From JAJDOJ01 sp034722015 (GTDB lineage: Bacteria > Pseudomonadota > Gammaproteobacteria > JAJDOJ01): a stretch of DNA of 38,547 bases. The stretch is from NCBI GenBank assembly GCA_034722015.1, contig JAYENI010000070.1:1-38547 (forward strand), read 5' to 3'. Position 1 is the first letter of the stretch. Each line of letters starts with the position of its first letter. A program made the translations under genes and the position numbers. The notes below the pieces were generated by a model that was not told the origin of the DNA, did not search any database, and saw nothing but the letters and a program-made list of their open reading frames with translations. Below are positions 15,072 to 23,133 of this stretch, piece after piece.

Positions 15072-17630
15072 CTAGAGCCAGATCATGCTGCCCATCTCGA
15101 ACGTGTGACCCAACGCCTCATGATAGGGGTACATGCGCAGCCTCACATGTTGCAGACCGGACAGACCCGGATGGAACGGCGCGGTGAACATCACGTTTTC
15201 CCCGTTCCCCCCCGATTCCGCTTCGAGAAAGAACCGGTTGTAGAGAGACTCCCTGCCCGGGGTGGTCTCGCAGTGCGTGACCAGGCATTCGACGACGACG
15301 TCCTCGTGCGACAGGCCGTTCAGGTCCGCAGTGACGCGTATCGATAACGTGGTGTCGTACCGGATTTCCGTCGGGATCTTCTCGGCAAGTTGCATGTGAA
15401 CCCCGGGCCAGCATTCCCTGATCTTGTGTTTCCAGGCGGCAAGCTCCCGCGCCAGCGCGCCGTTGTTCGCATTCAGCCGCCTGAAATGATCGCGGGCCGG
15501 ACCGTAGAAACCCCGTACGTAGTCCATCACCATTCGCTGCGCATTGAAACGCGGCAACACCGACTTCATCGAGGCCTTCGACGAACTGACCCATTCGGGC
15601 GAATATCCCTGGTGATCGCGCTCGAAATACAGGGGGATGATCTCGTTCTCCAGCAGGTCCAGAAATTCACCGGCCTCCTCGCGGTCACGCTGTTCGGAAT
15701 CGAACTGCGGTCCGTGCGGTGCGATCGCCCAGCCGTTGGCGCCGTCGTAACCTTCGCCCCACCACCCGTCCAGGACACTGAGGTTGATGACCCCGTTGAT
15801 GCCCGCTTTCTGGCCCGACGTTCCACTGGCCTCCAGCGGATACTCCGGCGTATTCAGCCAGACGTCCACGCCCGTGACGAGCTTGCGCGCAAGCGCCATG
15901 TCGTAGCCTTCCAGCAGGACGATCCGGCCGACGAAGTCCGGCTGCATGGAAAAATGGTGGATGTCCCGGATCAGCTGCTGGCCGGGATCGTCGTTCGGGT
16001 GGGCCTTGCCGGCAAAGACGATGATGACCGGACGGTCGGGGTTGTTCAGCAGGCGCTTCAAGCGATCGGGGTCCGAAAAAAGCAGGGTCGCTCGCTTGTA
16101 GGTCGCGAAGCGCCGGGCGAAACCGAGGACGAGGCTGTCGGAATTCGACTCGCTCAGGAACTGGGTGATGCGGGCGATGTTGGCTGCACTGGTGCCGTTG
16201 CGTTTCTGCTGTTCCGTCACGCGGGTGCAGACATATTCCAGCATCTGCGTCTTCAGTTCCTGCCGCAGACTCCAGTAGCGCAGGTCGGGGATCCCCTCGA
16301 CGCACTGCCAGTAATCTTCGTGATACAGCTCATTGCGCCAGTCGCTGAAGCGCATGTCGAACAGGTTGGTCCATTCCCGGGCGAGAAACGTCGGCAGATG
16401 GACGCCGTTTGTCACATGGGAAATCGGGTTCTCTTCCGGAGGGATCTGTGGCCAGACATAGGACTCCATCTTGGAGGCGACACCCCCGTGGATCTTGCTG
16501 ACGCCGTTGTGAAAGCGCGATCCGCGTAGCGCGAGCGCAGTCATGTTGAAACCGCTTTCGTCTCCGGGGAAGCAGCCAAGTGCAAGTAGCTGCGCTTCTC
16601 CGATACCGGCCCCCCAGCGGCTTTGTCCAAGGTACATGCGGATCAGATCGTGGTGAAAGATATCGTGGCCCGCCGGAACGGGGGTGTGCGTGGTGAATAC
16701 GGTTCCGCCGGCGACAAGCTCCAGCGCCGTCTCCGGGTCGTGCCCGGCGTCGATCAGCTCACGGGAACGTTCAAGGATCTGGAAGGCAGCATGCCCCTCA
16801 TTGATATGCCACAGGCTGGGCTCGCAACCCAGGGCCCTCAGGGCGCGCACGCCACCGATTCCCAGAACGATCTCCTGCTGGATCCGTGTATTCGCGTCAC
16901 CGCCGTAGAGCTGGAACGTGATGCTGCGGTCCTGGTCGGAATTGGCGTCGAGGTCGCTGTCGAGCAGATAGAGCGTGACGTGTCCGGCCTTCGCCTTCCA
17001 TACCTTCAGTTCCACTCGCCTGTCGGCGATCATGACGTTGACATGGACCTCGCTGCCGTCGGCGGCCGCGGCGGGTACGATGGGCAGGTCCTCGAATCGA
17101 GTCGTCACGTAGTGGGCACACTGGTTTCCATGGCCGTCGATCGTCTGGATGAAGTACCCCTTGCGGTAAAGGAGCCCGACTGCGATGAAAGGCAGCCCCA
17201 GGTCGCTTGCCGCCTTGCAGTGATCACCGGCAAGGATGCCAAGCCCGCCGGAATAGATCGGGAAGCTTTCGTGGAACCCGAATTCGGCGCAGAAGTAGGC
17301 GATCAGGTCGTGCCGCGGGTCGAGAATCTGCTCCACACTGCTGCGCATGCCTTCGGCATGGTAGGTGTCGTAGGTCGACAGCGCCTTGTTGTAATCGTCC
17401 ATGAAGCCACGGTCCTTGGCCGCTTCCTCCAGCCTGTCCTGAGAGACGCGGCGAAGAAACACCTTCGGGTTGTGGCGACAAAACTCCCACAGCTTGCGGT
17501 CAAGACGGTAAAACAGCCGACGGACCTGGCGGTCCCAGCTGTAGAGCAAATCATTGGCCAGTTCATCGAGTCGGGCGATGCGTTCGGGGATGACGGGTTG
17601 GACTTCCAGGCTGAATCGGGTGCCGGCCAT
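15072..17630 (-). CDS. glgP: Alpha-glucan (glycogen/maltodextrin) phosphorylase
   Basis: An 852-residue phosphorylase of the shorter alpha-glucan family with an N-terminal DUF3417-like segment (about 10-120). It releases glucose-1-phosphate from alpha-1,4-glucans using phosphate and pyridoxal phosphate. The PLP lysine is K608 in EASGTSGQKAGINGVINLS (key piece SGTSGQKAGING), followed by DGWWGEGYDG. Other signatures are FHESFPIYSGGLGILAGDH, WHINEGHAAF and FARRFATYKRA. AAGGA stands 7 nt before the ATG. No glgA, glgB or glgC is adjacent. The final codons MIWL-stop run into the CTAG at the edge of element C, so the C-terminus could have been set by that insertion. Confidence 0.95.
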   Translation of the reverse strand: MAGTRFSLEVQPVIPERIARLDELANDLLYSWDRQVRRLFYRLDRKLWEFCRHNPKVFLRRVSQDRLEEAAKDRGFMDDYNKALSTYDTYHAEGMRSSVEQILDPRHDLIAYFCAEFGFHESFPIYSGGLGILAGDHCKAASDLGLPFIAVGLLYRKGYFIQTIDGHGNQCAHYVTTRFEDLPIVPAAAADGSEVHVNVMIADRRVELKVWKAKAGHVTLYLLDSDLDANSDQDRSITFQLYGGDANTRIQQEIVLGIGGVRALRALGCEPSLWHINEGHAAFQILERSRELIDAGHDPETALELVAGGTVFTTHTPVPAGHDIFHHDLIRMYLGQSRWGAGIGEAQLLALGCFPGDESGFNMTALALRGSRFHNGVSKIHGGVASKMESYVWPQIPPEENPISHVTNGVHLPTFLAREWTNLFDMRFSDWRNELYHEDYWQCVEGIPDLRYWSLRQELKTQMLEYVCTRVTEQQKRNGTSAANIARITQFLSESNSDSLVLGFARRFATYKRATLLFSDPDRLKRLLNNPDRPVIIVFAGKAHPNDDPGQQLIRDIHHFSMQPDFVGRIVLLEGYDMALARKLVTGVDVWLNTPEYPLEASGTSGQKAGINGVINLSVLDGWWGEGYDGANGWAIAPHGPQFDSEQRDREEAGEFLDLLENEIIPLYFERDHQGYSPEWVSSSKASMKSVLPRFNAQRMVMDYVRGFYGPARDHFRRLNANNGALARELAAWKHKIRECWPGVHMQLAEKIPTEIRYDTTLSIRVTADLNGLSHEDVVVECLVTHCETTPGRESLYNRFFLEAESGGNGENVMFTAPFHPGLSGLQHVRLRMYPYHEALGHTFEMGSMIWL

Positions 17631-17839
17631 GGTATTTCCTTCAGGTTTGTCGTTTTTCGGGGATCTGGATTCGGGGTCCCGCCGGGGTCTTGCGGGCGAG
17701 GCGGTGTCAGTGCAAAGCGTATCTCAAACGCGTTTCAATTGCGTGCGTCAATTCCGGATGGGGTTGTCGCAGATCATGGCGTGGCCGATTGAGGCTAGAC
17801 TTTGCAGTAGAGGGGAATCGGCGAGGATGTGACGGAAGT

Positions 17840-17867
17840 TTGTAAAATAAGTAAATCATAATATACT
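17840..17867 (+). promoter_or_regulatory. Promoter for the Sel1/vWA/ABC cluster
   Basis: TTGTAA (17840-17845), 16 nt, TATACT (17862-17867), inside an AT-rich island. It lies about 235 nt before the first start codon. Its -10 box lies within the palindrome at 17857-17873, so binding of a repressor there would block polymerase. Confidence 0.5.
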
Positions 17868-17873
17868 ATTATG
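17857..17873. promoter_or_regulatory. Perfect 17-bp palindrome overlapping the -10 box (operator candidate)
   Basis: CATAATATACTATTATG: seven-base arms CATAATA and TATTATG are exact complements around TAC. It covers the whole -10 hexamer of the cluster promoter, the classical place for a repressor site. The protein that would bind is not identifiable here. Confidence 0.5.
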
Positions 17874-18103
17874 CATTCGAGGGTGCCTGAATCGCAGCGG
17901 TCCGCCATTGCCGGGATGTGTCCCGCGATTCGACGGGGCGACCCGGGGACCTGTACCCGGATATACGTCACGAAACGGCGCACCGCGGTTCGATCCTTGC
18001 AGCAGGATCAGTAGAATATGAAGTATCCGCGGATGGCATGTGACGTTGCACGACCCGCGGTCAGGGACATCAAGCAGCCGGGTGGTTGGCAAGGACGCAG
18101 AAA

Positions 18104-18775
18104 ATGTTGAGACGCAACTTTCTGAACTCGATGGATTTTAATCCGGGTCCGATTCCGAACGGAACACGAGGGGCCAACGTGAGACCTAGCCAAAACCTGA
18201 GTCGTCATCGCCAGCAGACCCTGAGTACCTGGCAAATCGCAGTCATCGCCATCCTTGCGGTCTTTATCGCGGTGGGCGCCTATTACCTGTTCATGGGTGA
18301 AGGCAGTGACTTTCCCGTTTTCAGGCGACCCGCCACGACGAGTGCACCCCCCCCCGAGGGCACCGTGCCCGGTGAAGCGGCGCGAGAACTCATTCGGGAA
18401 GCAAGGGCCGGAGGCCGCACGCCGGATGTCGAACGTCTGTTTCCGATCGCGAACGGATTTCAGCGCGAGGGCAGGGTCACCGATGCGCATCTGATGTTTT
18501 TCTATCTTGCCCGCAGTGGACACGGCGAATCCGCGCGGCTGCTTGCCGAGATGTACGACCCGCTTTATTACTCGAGCGCGAGCAGCATGATGGACGAGCC
18601 CGATCCCGAACAGGCCTGGAAGTGGTATTCCCAGGCCGCCCGCGCCGGTGACACCGTTGCCCCGGAAAGGCTCGCGGCGTTGCGCACCTGGGCCGAAGAC
18701 GCTGCCTCGAGGGGAAATGAAGATGCAGACAAACTGTTGTTTCAATGGAATACGGAATCCGGAGTAGAGAAATGA
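18104..18775 (+). CDS. Membrane-anchored protein with Sel1-like repeat
   Basis: A 223-residue protein. The ATG at 18104 has AAGGA 8 nt upstream; a TTG at 18086 is rejected. An N-terminal cytoplasmic stretch of about 45 residues precedes one membrane helix (WQIAVIAILAVFIAVGAYYL), then a Pro-rich linker and a periplasmic helical domain. The segment AWKWYSQAARAGDTVAPERL followed by WAEDAASRGNEDADKLLF is typical of Sel1/TPR-like repeats, which bind partner proteins. Its stop overlaps the vWA start (ATGA), so the two are translated together. It is probably the membrane tether or scaffold for the secreted vWA protein. No named family recognised. Confidence 0.75.
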   Translation: MLRRNFLNSMDFNPGPIPNGTRGANVRPSQNLSRHRQQTLSTWQIAVIAILAVFIAVGAYYLFMGEGSDFPVFRRPATTSAPPPEGTVPGEAARELIREARAGGRTPDVERLFPIANGFQREGRVTDAHLMFFYLARSGHGESARLLAEMYDPLYYSSASSMMDEPDPEQAWKWYSQAARAGDTVAPERLAALRTWAEDAASRGNEDADKLLFQWNTESGVEK

Positions 18776-20757
18776 ACGTACGGGAAGTAACGAGAAGGGC
18801 GCTGCTCGGGTTGCTGAGCGCAAGCCTGATCCTGGCCGCGACCGCAAGCGCTACCGTGACCGGTGGAAACAAACCCCTTCTGATGGAAGGCAAGAAGTCC
18901 CTGTACCAGCGTGTGCTGGCGGAACCCAGTGCCCGTCTGTACACCAGGCCAGGCGGAAACGCACAGTTCATACAACCGGTGACCCCCTTCACGATTTTCT
19001 ACGTCTACGATCGCGTGAACGCCTCGGGCAAGGACTGGCTTCGGGTGGGTGTCGACAAACATGACGGCGCCCAGGGCTGGGTTCGCTCGGATGACGTCAT
19101 CGAGTGGAGGCAGAGCCTGACGGTGGCGTTCAAGGACCCGCTCGGCCAGGACCGTGTCCTGCTGTTCCGGGACCGCAATTCTCTCAAGAGCCTGATCTCG
19201 TCGCGTGATCTCTTCGGATACAGTCTGCTCTACGACAAGGCCTCCAAGGGTGAAATTTCCACCGAATCACCGATAATCTCGATCCAGCCCAAGGCCTACG
19301 TGGACATCCAGGAGGATTTCTACCTGGTGCCGATCACCCAGTACGAGGATGTCTTCATCGGTAACGAACAGGGCAGGATGCTCAGGATCGCCTCGGTGCC
19401 CGCCGGGGAAGGCCAGGTGTCCGCCGGCGGCGTCGACACGGGCGAAGATGTCGGGGCCTACAGGGCCGGGATGGTCTTCGTGGTGGATTCGACCGTTTCC
19501 ATGGGCCCGTACATCGACCGCACACGCCAGGCGGTCAGCAAGATCTACCGGAGCATCGAGGCCCAGGGCCTGAACGAAAAGGTCAGTTTCGGCGTCGTGG
19601 CCTACCGCGATAACATCGATGTCGCGCCCGGACTCGAATATCTAACGCGCACCTATGCAACCCTCGACGAGGGCATCGACCCGGAAGGTTTCTTCGAGCG
19701 CGTCAATCAGGTCCAGCCGGCCCGCGTATCCAGTCAGGGATTCATCGAGGATGCCTACGCCGGTGTGAAACAGGCCATCGAGGGCATCGACTGGTCGGGA
19801 TACGAGGCGCGCTACGTCGTGCTGATCACCGACGCAGGTGCGCGGCCGGGCCACGACCCGCTCGGCAGCACCGGCATGAATGCCGACGCGTTACAGCAGC
19901 TGGCGCAGGACAAGGGCGTCGCGATCTGGGTGCTGCACCTCGAGACCCCACCGGGGCGGGCCAACCACGACTCGGCGGCGGCCCAGTACGCCAAGTTGTC
20001 CTTCTATCCGGGCATCGGTGAACTCTACTATCCCGTCGGGATGGGTTCCGTGGCGGGATTCGGCAAGGCACTCGACAGCTTCGCCTCGAAGATCACCACA
20101 CAGGTTGCGGACGCGACACGCGGCAAGACCCCGGTTTTCGCACGGACTGGAGGGGACGATCCGCTGGACGAATTTCAGCGCAAGGTGGACACCCTGGGAT
20201 ATGCCCTGCGAATGCGTTATTTGCAGAAGGCGGAGGGCGGCAAGGCGCCCGAGGTCTTCAACGCCTGGCTGATCGACCGCGACATCGCGGACCCGTCACG
20301 GCAGTCCGTCGAAGTGCGGGTCCTGCTGACCAGGGACCAGCTCAGTGATCTTCAGGCGGTTTTGAAGAAGGTGCTGGTGGCCGCGGAAGAGGGCGTTTTC
20401 TCCCCCAACGACTTCCTCCAGGAACTGCAGAGCATCGCCGCTTCGGTCAGTCGTGACCCGACCGCCACGGCCGCGAGCACCCGGGTTTCCGGTTCCGCCT
20501 CGAAGAACCTGGCCGACCTGGGGTACATGCGTGAGTATATCGAGGACTTGCCCTACCGTGGCGAGGTGATGGATGTCTCCCTGGAAGACTGGGAGAACTG
20601 GTCTGCCAAGCAGCAGCTGGAATTCATCCATCGACTGGAGGCCAAGGTCAACTACTACCAGGCAATCCACGACAATACCGATCTGTGGATCTCCCTGGAC
20701 CACGGCCCCGTCACCGGTGATTCGGTTTACCCGGTCGCGTTGAAGATGCTTCCCTGA
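18772..20757 (+). CDS. Secreted SH3b-vWA protein resembling the vWA region of PpkA
   Basis: A 661-residue exported protein; signal peptide about 1-27 (LLGLLSASLILAATASA). Residues 45-113 look like a bacterial SH3 domain (SARLYTRPGGNAQF, GWVRSDDVIEW). A vWA domain at about 232-430 has a MIDAS variant D239-S-T241-V-S243 (VVDSTVSMGPYIDRTR) and the later LITDAGAR aspartate. The combination and the MGPYIDRTR stretch recall the C-terminal part of PpkA, the type VI secretion Ser/Thr kinase, but there is no kinase domain. The C-terminal 220 residues are helical with no membrane segment. Start ATGA overlaps the Sel1 gene; the stop is followed immediately by element A copy 2. Likely periplasmic sensor or assembly factor for the ABC pair downstream; that is inference. 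Confidence 0.78.
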   Translation: MNVREVTRRALLGLLSASLILAATASATVTGGNKPLLMEGKKSLYQRVLAEPSARLYTRPGGNAQFIQPVTPFTIFYVYDRVNASGKDWLRVGVDKHDGAQGWVRSDDVIEWRQSLTVAFKDPLGQDRVLLFRDRNSLKSLISSRDLFGYSLLYDKASKGEISTESPIISIQPKAYVDIQEDFYLVPITQYEDVFIGNEQGRMLRIASVPAGEGQVSAGGVDTGEDVGAYRAGMVFVVDSTVSMGPYIDRTRQAVSKIYRSIEAQGLNEKVSFGVVAYRDNIDVAPGLEYLTRTYATLDEGIDPEGFFERVNQVQPARVSSQGFIEDAYAGVKQAIEGIDWSGYEARYVVLITDAGARPGHDPLGSTGMNADALQQLAQDKGVAIWVLHLETPPGRANHDSAAAQYAKLSFYPGIGELYYPVGMGSVAGFGKALDSFASKITTQVADATRGKTPVFARTGGDDPLDEFQRKVDTLGYALRMRYLQKAEGGKAPEVFNAWLIDRDIADPSRQSVEVRVLLTRDQLSDLQAVLKKVLVAAEEGVFSPNDFLQELQSIAASVSRDPTATAASTRVSGSASKNLADLGYMREYIEDLPYRGEVMDVSLEDWENWSAKQQLEFIHRLEAKVNYYQAIHDNTDLWISLDHGPVTGDSVYPVALKMLP

Positions 20758-20761
20758 CCAG

Positions 20762-20919
20762 GAGCCTGTCCGAGAATGGGGTTCGTCGCGAGGGGAAGCG
20801 TCGTTGAGGTGGATTTTATGTTCGTTTGAGGAGAATAGTCGCCTCGTGTGACGAGAACGAACGTGAAATCCGGCCAGCGAGGCTTTTCCGCAGTAGAGCT
20901 TCCATTCTCGGACAGGCTC
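20762..20919 (+). mobile_element. Miniature inverted-repeat element A, copy 2 (CCAG/CTAG flanks)
   Basis: A 158-bp element, inverted relative to 9815-9973, with terminal repeats GAGCCTGTCCGAGAATGG that are complementary at both ends. Left flank CCAG (20758-20761) begins at the base after the vWA stop codon; right flank CTAG (20920-20923). The inner inverted repeat is also conserved. It may act as a terminator for the vWA gene, or it may have separated the vWA gene from the ABC genes. Confidence 0.87.
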
Positions 20920-20928
20920 CTAGGTGAG

Positions 20929-20956
20929 TTGACATACCAAAAGAGCGGTGCACAAT
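20929..20956 (+). promoter_or_regulatory. Possible promoter between two miniature elements, for the ABC genes
   Basis: Perfect TTGACA (20929-20934), 16 nt, CACAAT (20951-20956), in the 43-bp gap between elements A and B. It could restore transcription of the ABC genes after the insertions. The -10 has four of six matches. Confidence 0.3.
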
Positions 20957-20962
20957 CGCTAA

Positions 20963-21119
20963 GGCGATTGTCGGAAAAGAACATACCAGATTGCACAGGA
21001 TTTTCGTTCGTATTCAAGACGTGGCAACAGGCGCATAGTCGAACTATGTAACAGTTGCCACAACACAGAAGACGGACGAAAAGACAAACAAGATGGTATG
21101 TTTTTCGACAGAAATCGCC
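20963..21119 (+). mobile_element. Miniature inverted-repeat element B, copy 1
   Basis: A 157-bp element with ends GGCGATTGTCGGAAAA and, at the right, TTTTTCGACAGAAATCGCC, plus facing ACATACCA and TGGTATGT boxes just inside. Flanks are TAA (20960-20962) and TGA (21120-21122), a TNA-type 3-bp duplication with one change. A central hairpin (CATAGTCGAACTATG) is visible. The left end also pairs with neighbouring DNA: ACAATCGC, TAAG, GCGATTGT (20952-20971). No coding capacity. Further copies are at 28539 and 38388. Confidence 0.85.
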
Positions 21120-21126
21120 TGAATAT

Positions 21127-21147
21127 CGGGTCCGCTAGTCGGACCCG
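21127..21147 (+). terminator. GC-rich hairpin in the leader of the ABC genes
   Basis: CGGGTCCG, loop CTAGT, CGGACCCG: a perfect 8-bp stem followed by CATCTTTTCTGTT, and 16 nt before the GGGAGG ribosome site. It resembles an intrinsic terminator or attenuator, though the T-tract is interrupted. It would limit read-through from upstream into the ABC genes. Confidence 0.4.
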
Positions 21148-21172
21148 CATCTTTTCTGTTCCCGGGAGGATG

Positions 21173-21892
21173 ATGGGCTATCGCCTGCGTGATGTACTGA
21201 AGGTCCGCGCGGCGGAAGGCGCCGAGTTCCGGCTGACCGTCCCGCAACTGGACATCGAAAAAGGGGACAAGATCGCGCTCGTGGGTCCCAGCGGGTGCGG
21301 CAAGAGTACGTTGCTGGACATGCTCGCCCTGGTCCTGAGCCCGAGCAAGGCGACCATTTTTGACCTCCACACCGAGGATGCCAAGCCGCAGGACATCGCC
21401 CTGTACTGGCGCAAGAGACGCCGTGACGTCCTCAGCACCATCCGCAAGCACCACATCGGCTATGTGCTTCAGACCGGTGGGCTCCTGCCGTTCATTTCCG
21501 TCAGGGACAACATCCGGCTCTCCCTGCGCCTTGCGCCCCGGGCGGGTTGGGATACCATGAAGTTCGTGGTCGGGGAACTCGGGATAGCGCGCCATCTCGA
21601 CAAACTGCCCGGCGCACTTTCCGTCGGCGAACGTCAGCGGGTCGCCATTGCGCGGGCCCTGGTCCATCGACCATCCATCGTGATCGCGGACGAGCCGACG
21701 GCCTCTCTGGATCCCTGCAACGCTTCCAGGATCATGAAACTCTTCGTTCGGTTGACCGGGGAACTGAATTTGACGCTGGTCATCGCGAGCCACGACGCCG
21801 ATGTCGTGCGGGAACTCGGCCTCAGGGAACTGGAACACAGCTTTCACGCCACCGATGACGAAAATGTGGTGGTGTCGGAGTTCAAGGGTTGA
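21173..21892 (+). CDS. ABC transporter ATPase, TagT/LolD/MacB-like
   Basis: A 239-residue ATPase. Walker A GPSGCGKST (38-46), ABC signature LSVGERQRVAIARAL, Walker B IVIADEPTASLD and the switch H in VIASHD are intact, so it should hydrolyse ATP. The type is that of LolD/MacB/FtsE, which power periplasmic work rather than classical transport; TagT of the type VI threonine-phosphorylation pathway belongs here too. Two adjacent ATGs (21170, 21173) follow GGGAGG very closely; 21173 is chosen. A longer frame would start inside element B and is rejected. The stop overlaps the permease start (TTGA). Confidence 0.9.
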   Translation: MGYRLRDVLKVRAAEGAEFRLTVPQLDIEKGDKIALVGPSGCGKSTLLDMLALVLSPSKATIFDLHTEDAKPQDIALYWRKRRRDVLSTIRKHHIGYVLQTGGLLPFISVRDNIRLSLRLAPRAGWDTMKFVVGELGIARHLDKLPGALSVGERQRVAIARALVHRPSIVIADEPTASLDPCNASRIMKLFVRLTGELNLTLVIASHDADVVRELGLRELEHSFHATDDENVVVSEFKG

Positions 21893-23133
21893 AGTCCGGC
21901 CGGCGCAAAGGCCGTGAACTTCCGACCGTACTCTGGCTGGCCGTGCGCGACTACCTGCACGAGTGGCAGATGTCGGTATGCTTCATCCTTGCGCTCGCCG
22001 CGATACTCGCACCGATGATGGTCCTGTTCGGGCTGAAATTCGGCATCGTGACCGGCATGGTCGACCGGCTCGTGCAGGACCCGAGAAACCGGGAGATTCG
22101 TCCCGTCGGAAGCGGGCATTTCAGCCCCGCCTGGTTCGAACTGGTTCGGGCGCGCGGCGACGTGGCTTTCGTGGCCCCGAAGACCCGCAGTCTCGCCGCC
22201 ACCATGAACCTGTACAAGGCCGAAGGCAGCGCCCCGTCGAAGATCGTCAACGCCGAACTGATCCCGTCGGGCCCGGGGGATCCAATGCTGTATCCGGATG
22301 CCCCGAAACCGCAGAAGATCGGTGAGGTCATCGTATCGGATTCGGTCGCGCGAAAGCTCGAGGCGCTCAGGGGTGACACCATCGACGGGAGCGTCGCGCG
22401 AATCTATCGGGGTGCGCGCGAACGCGTACATCTGCCCCTTCAGGTCATCGGGATTGCGCCGCCCGGCGCCTTCGCCAGGGACGGGGCATTTGTCTCCGGG
22501 TCGCTGCTCGATGCGGTGGAAGACTATCGGGACGGCCGCGCGGTGCCGGAAACGAGCTGGCCCGGCGAGGAACCCTACGAGGGTGAGCGCTGGTATCCGG
22601 GCTTTCGCCTGTTCGCCCGGTCCATCTACGACGTTGCCGCGCTGGCAGACACGCTTCAGGAGGGGACGGGGATCGAGGTCCGGACCCGGAGTGCGGACAT
22701 AGAAATCGTTCAGTCGCTGGACCGTAATCTGAGCATCGTCTTCTGGGTCGTGGCGCTCGTCGCACTGGTCGGCTTTTCGCTCTCCCTGGGGGCGAGCCTG
22801 TGGGCCAACGTCGACCGCAAACGCAGGGAACTCAGCGTGTTGCGCCTGATCGGCGTCCGCACGGGCGGTATCATCTGGTTTCCGGTGGTGCAGGCCCTGC
22901 TGACCGGGGTCTTCGGGTGGTTGCTGGCCGGCCTGATCTACCTCAGTGTCGAATCCGCGCTGAACCACATGTTCTCGGGCAGTCTGGCGTTCGGTGAGTC
23001 CATCTGCCGACTGTTGCCGGAACACTACCTGGGCGCCCTGTACCTCACGCTGGCTTCCTGCGTGGTTGCCTCCGTGCTGGGCGGTTTCAAGGTCTCGAAG
23101 ATCGAACCCTCCGAAGGGATGCGCGAGTATTGA
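21889..23133 (+). CDS. ABC transporter permease, TagS/FtsX-like
   Basis: A 414-residue inner-membrane protein starting at TTG that overlaps the ATPase stop. One membrane helix at about 29-55 (MSVCFILALAAILAPMMVLFG, in part) is followed by a periplasmic domain of about 215 residues. Then come three helices at about 280-400, including FWVVALVALVGFSLSLGASL, with WANVDRKRRELSVLRLIGVR between them. This 1+3 helix layout and the RKRRELSVLRLIG coupling segment are typical of MacB/FtsX/LolE permeases that transmit force across the membrane. The periplasmic domain is probably where it meets the vWA or Sel1 protein (inference). It ends one base before the convergent giant membrane protein. Confidence 0.85.
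   Translation: MKSGRRKGRELPTVLWLAVRDYLHEWQMSVCFILALAAILAPMMVLFGLKFGIVTGMVDRLVQDPRNREIRPVGSGHFSPAWFELVRARGDVAFVAPKTRSLAATMNLYKAEGSAPSKIVNAELIPSGPGDPMLYPDAPKPQKIGEVIVSDSVARKLEALRGDTIDGSVARIYRGARERVHLPLQVIGIAPPGAFARDGAFVSGSLLDAVEDYRDGRAVPETSWPGEEPYEGERWYPGFRLFARSIYDVAALADTLQEGTGIEVRTRSADIEIVQSLDRNLSIVFWVVALVALVGFSLSLGASLWANVDRKRRELSVLRLIGVRTGGIIWFPVVQALLTGVFGWLLAGLIYLSVESALNHMFSGSLAFGESICRLLPEHYLGALYLTLASCVVASVLGGFKVSKIEPSEGMREY

Larger units (their letters stand above)
17631..18103. other. Divergent control region between glgP and the Sel1/vWA/ABC cluster
   Basis: A 473-bp non-coding stretch. About 200 bp next to glgP hold no clear motif. A sharply AT-rich island at 17838-17876, unlike the surrounding GC-rich DNA, contains the promoter and palindrome listed separately. 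The remaining 230 nt would be an untranslated leader; it includes a small inverted repeat GATCCT-N6-AGGATC (17992-18009) and a TAGAAT at 18012 that might be a second, weaker -10. Confidence 0.5.

Noticed and set aside
18104..23133. A type VI secretion gene cluster
   Set aside because: No TssB/TssC sheath, Hcp, VgrG, ClpV or TssJLM genes are present; only the vWA and ABC parts recall the associated signalling pathway.
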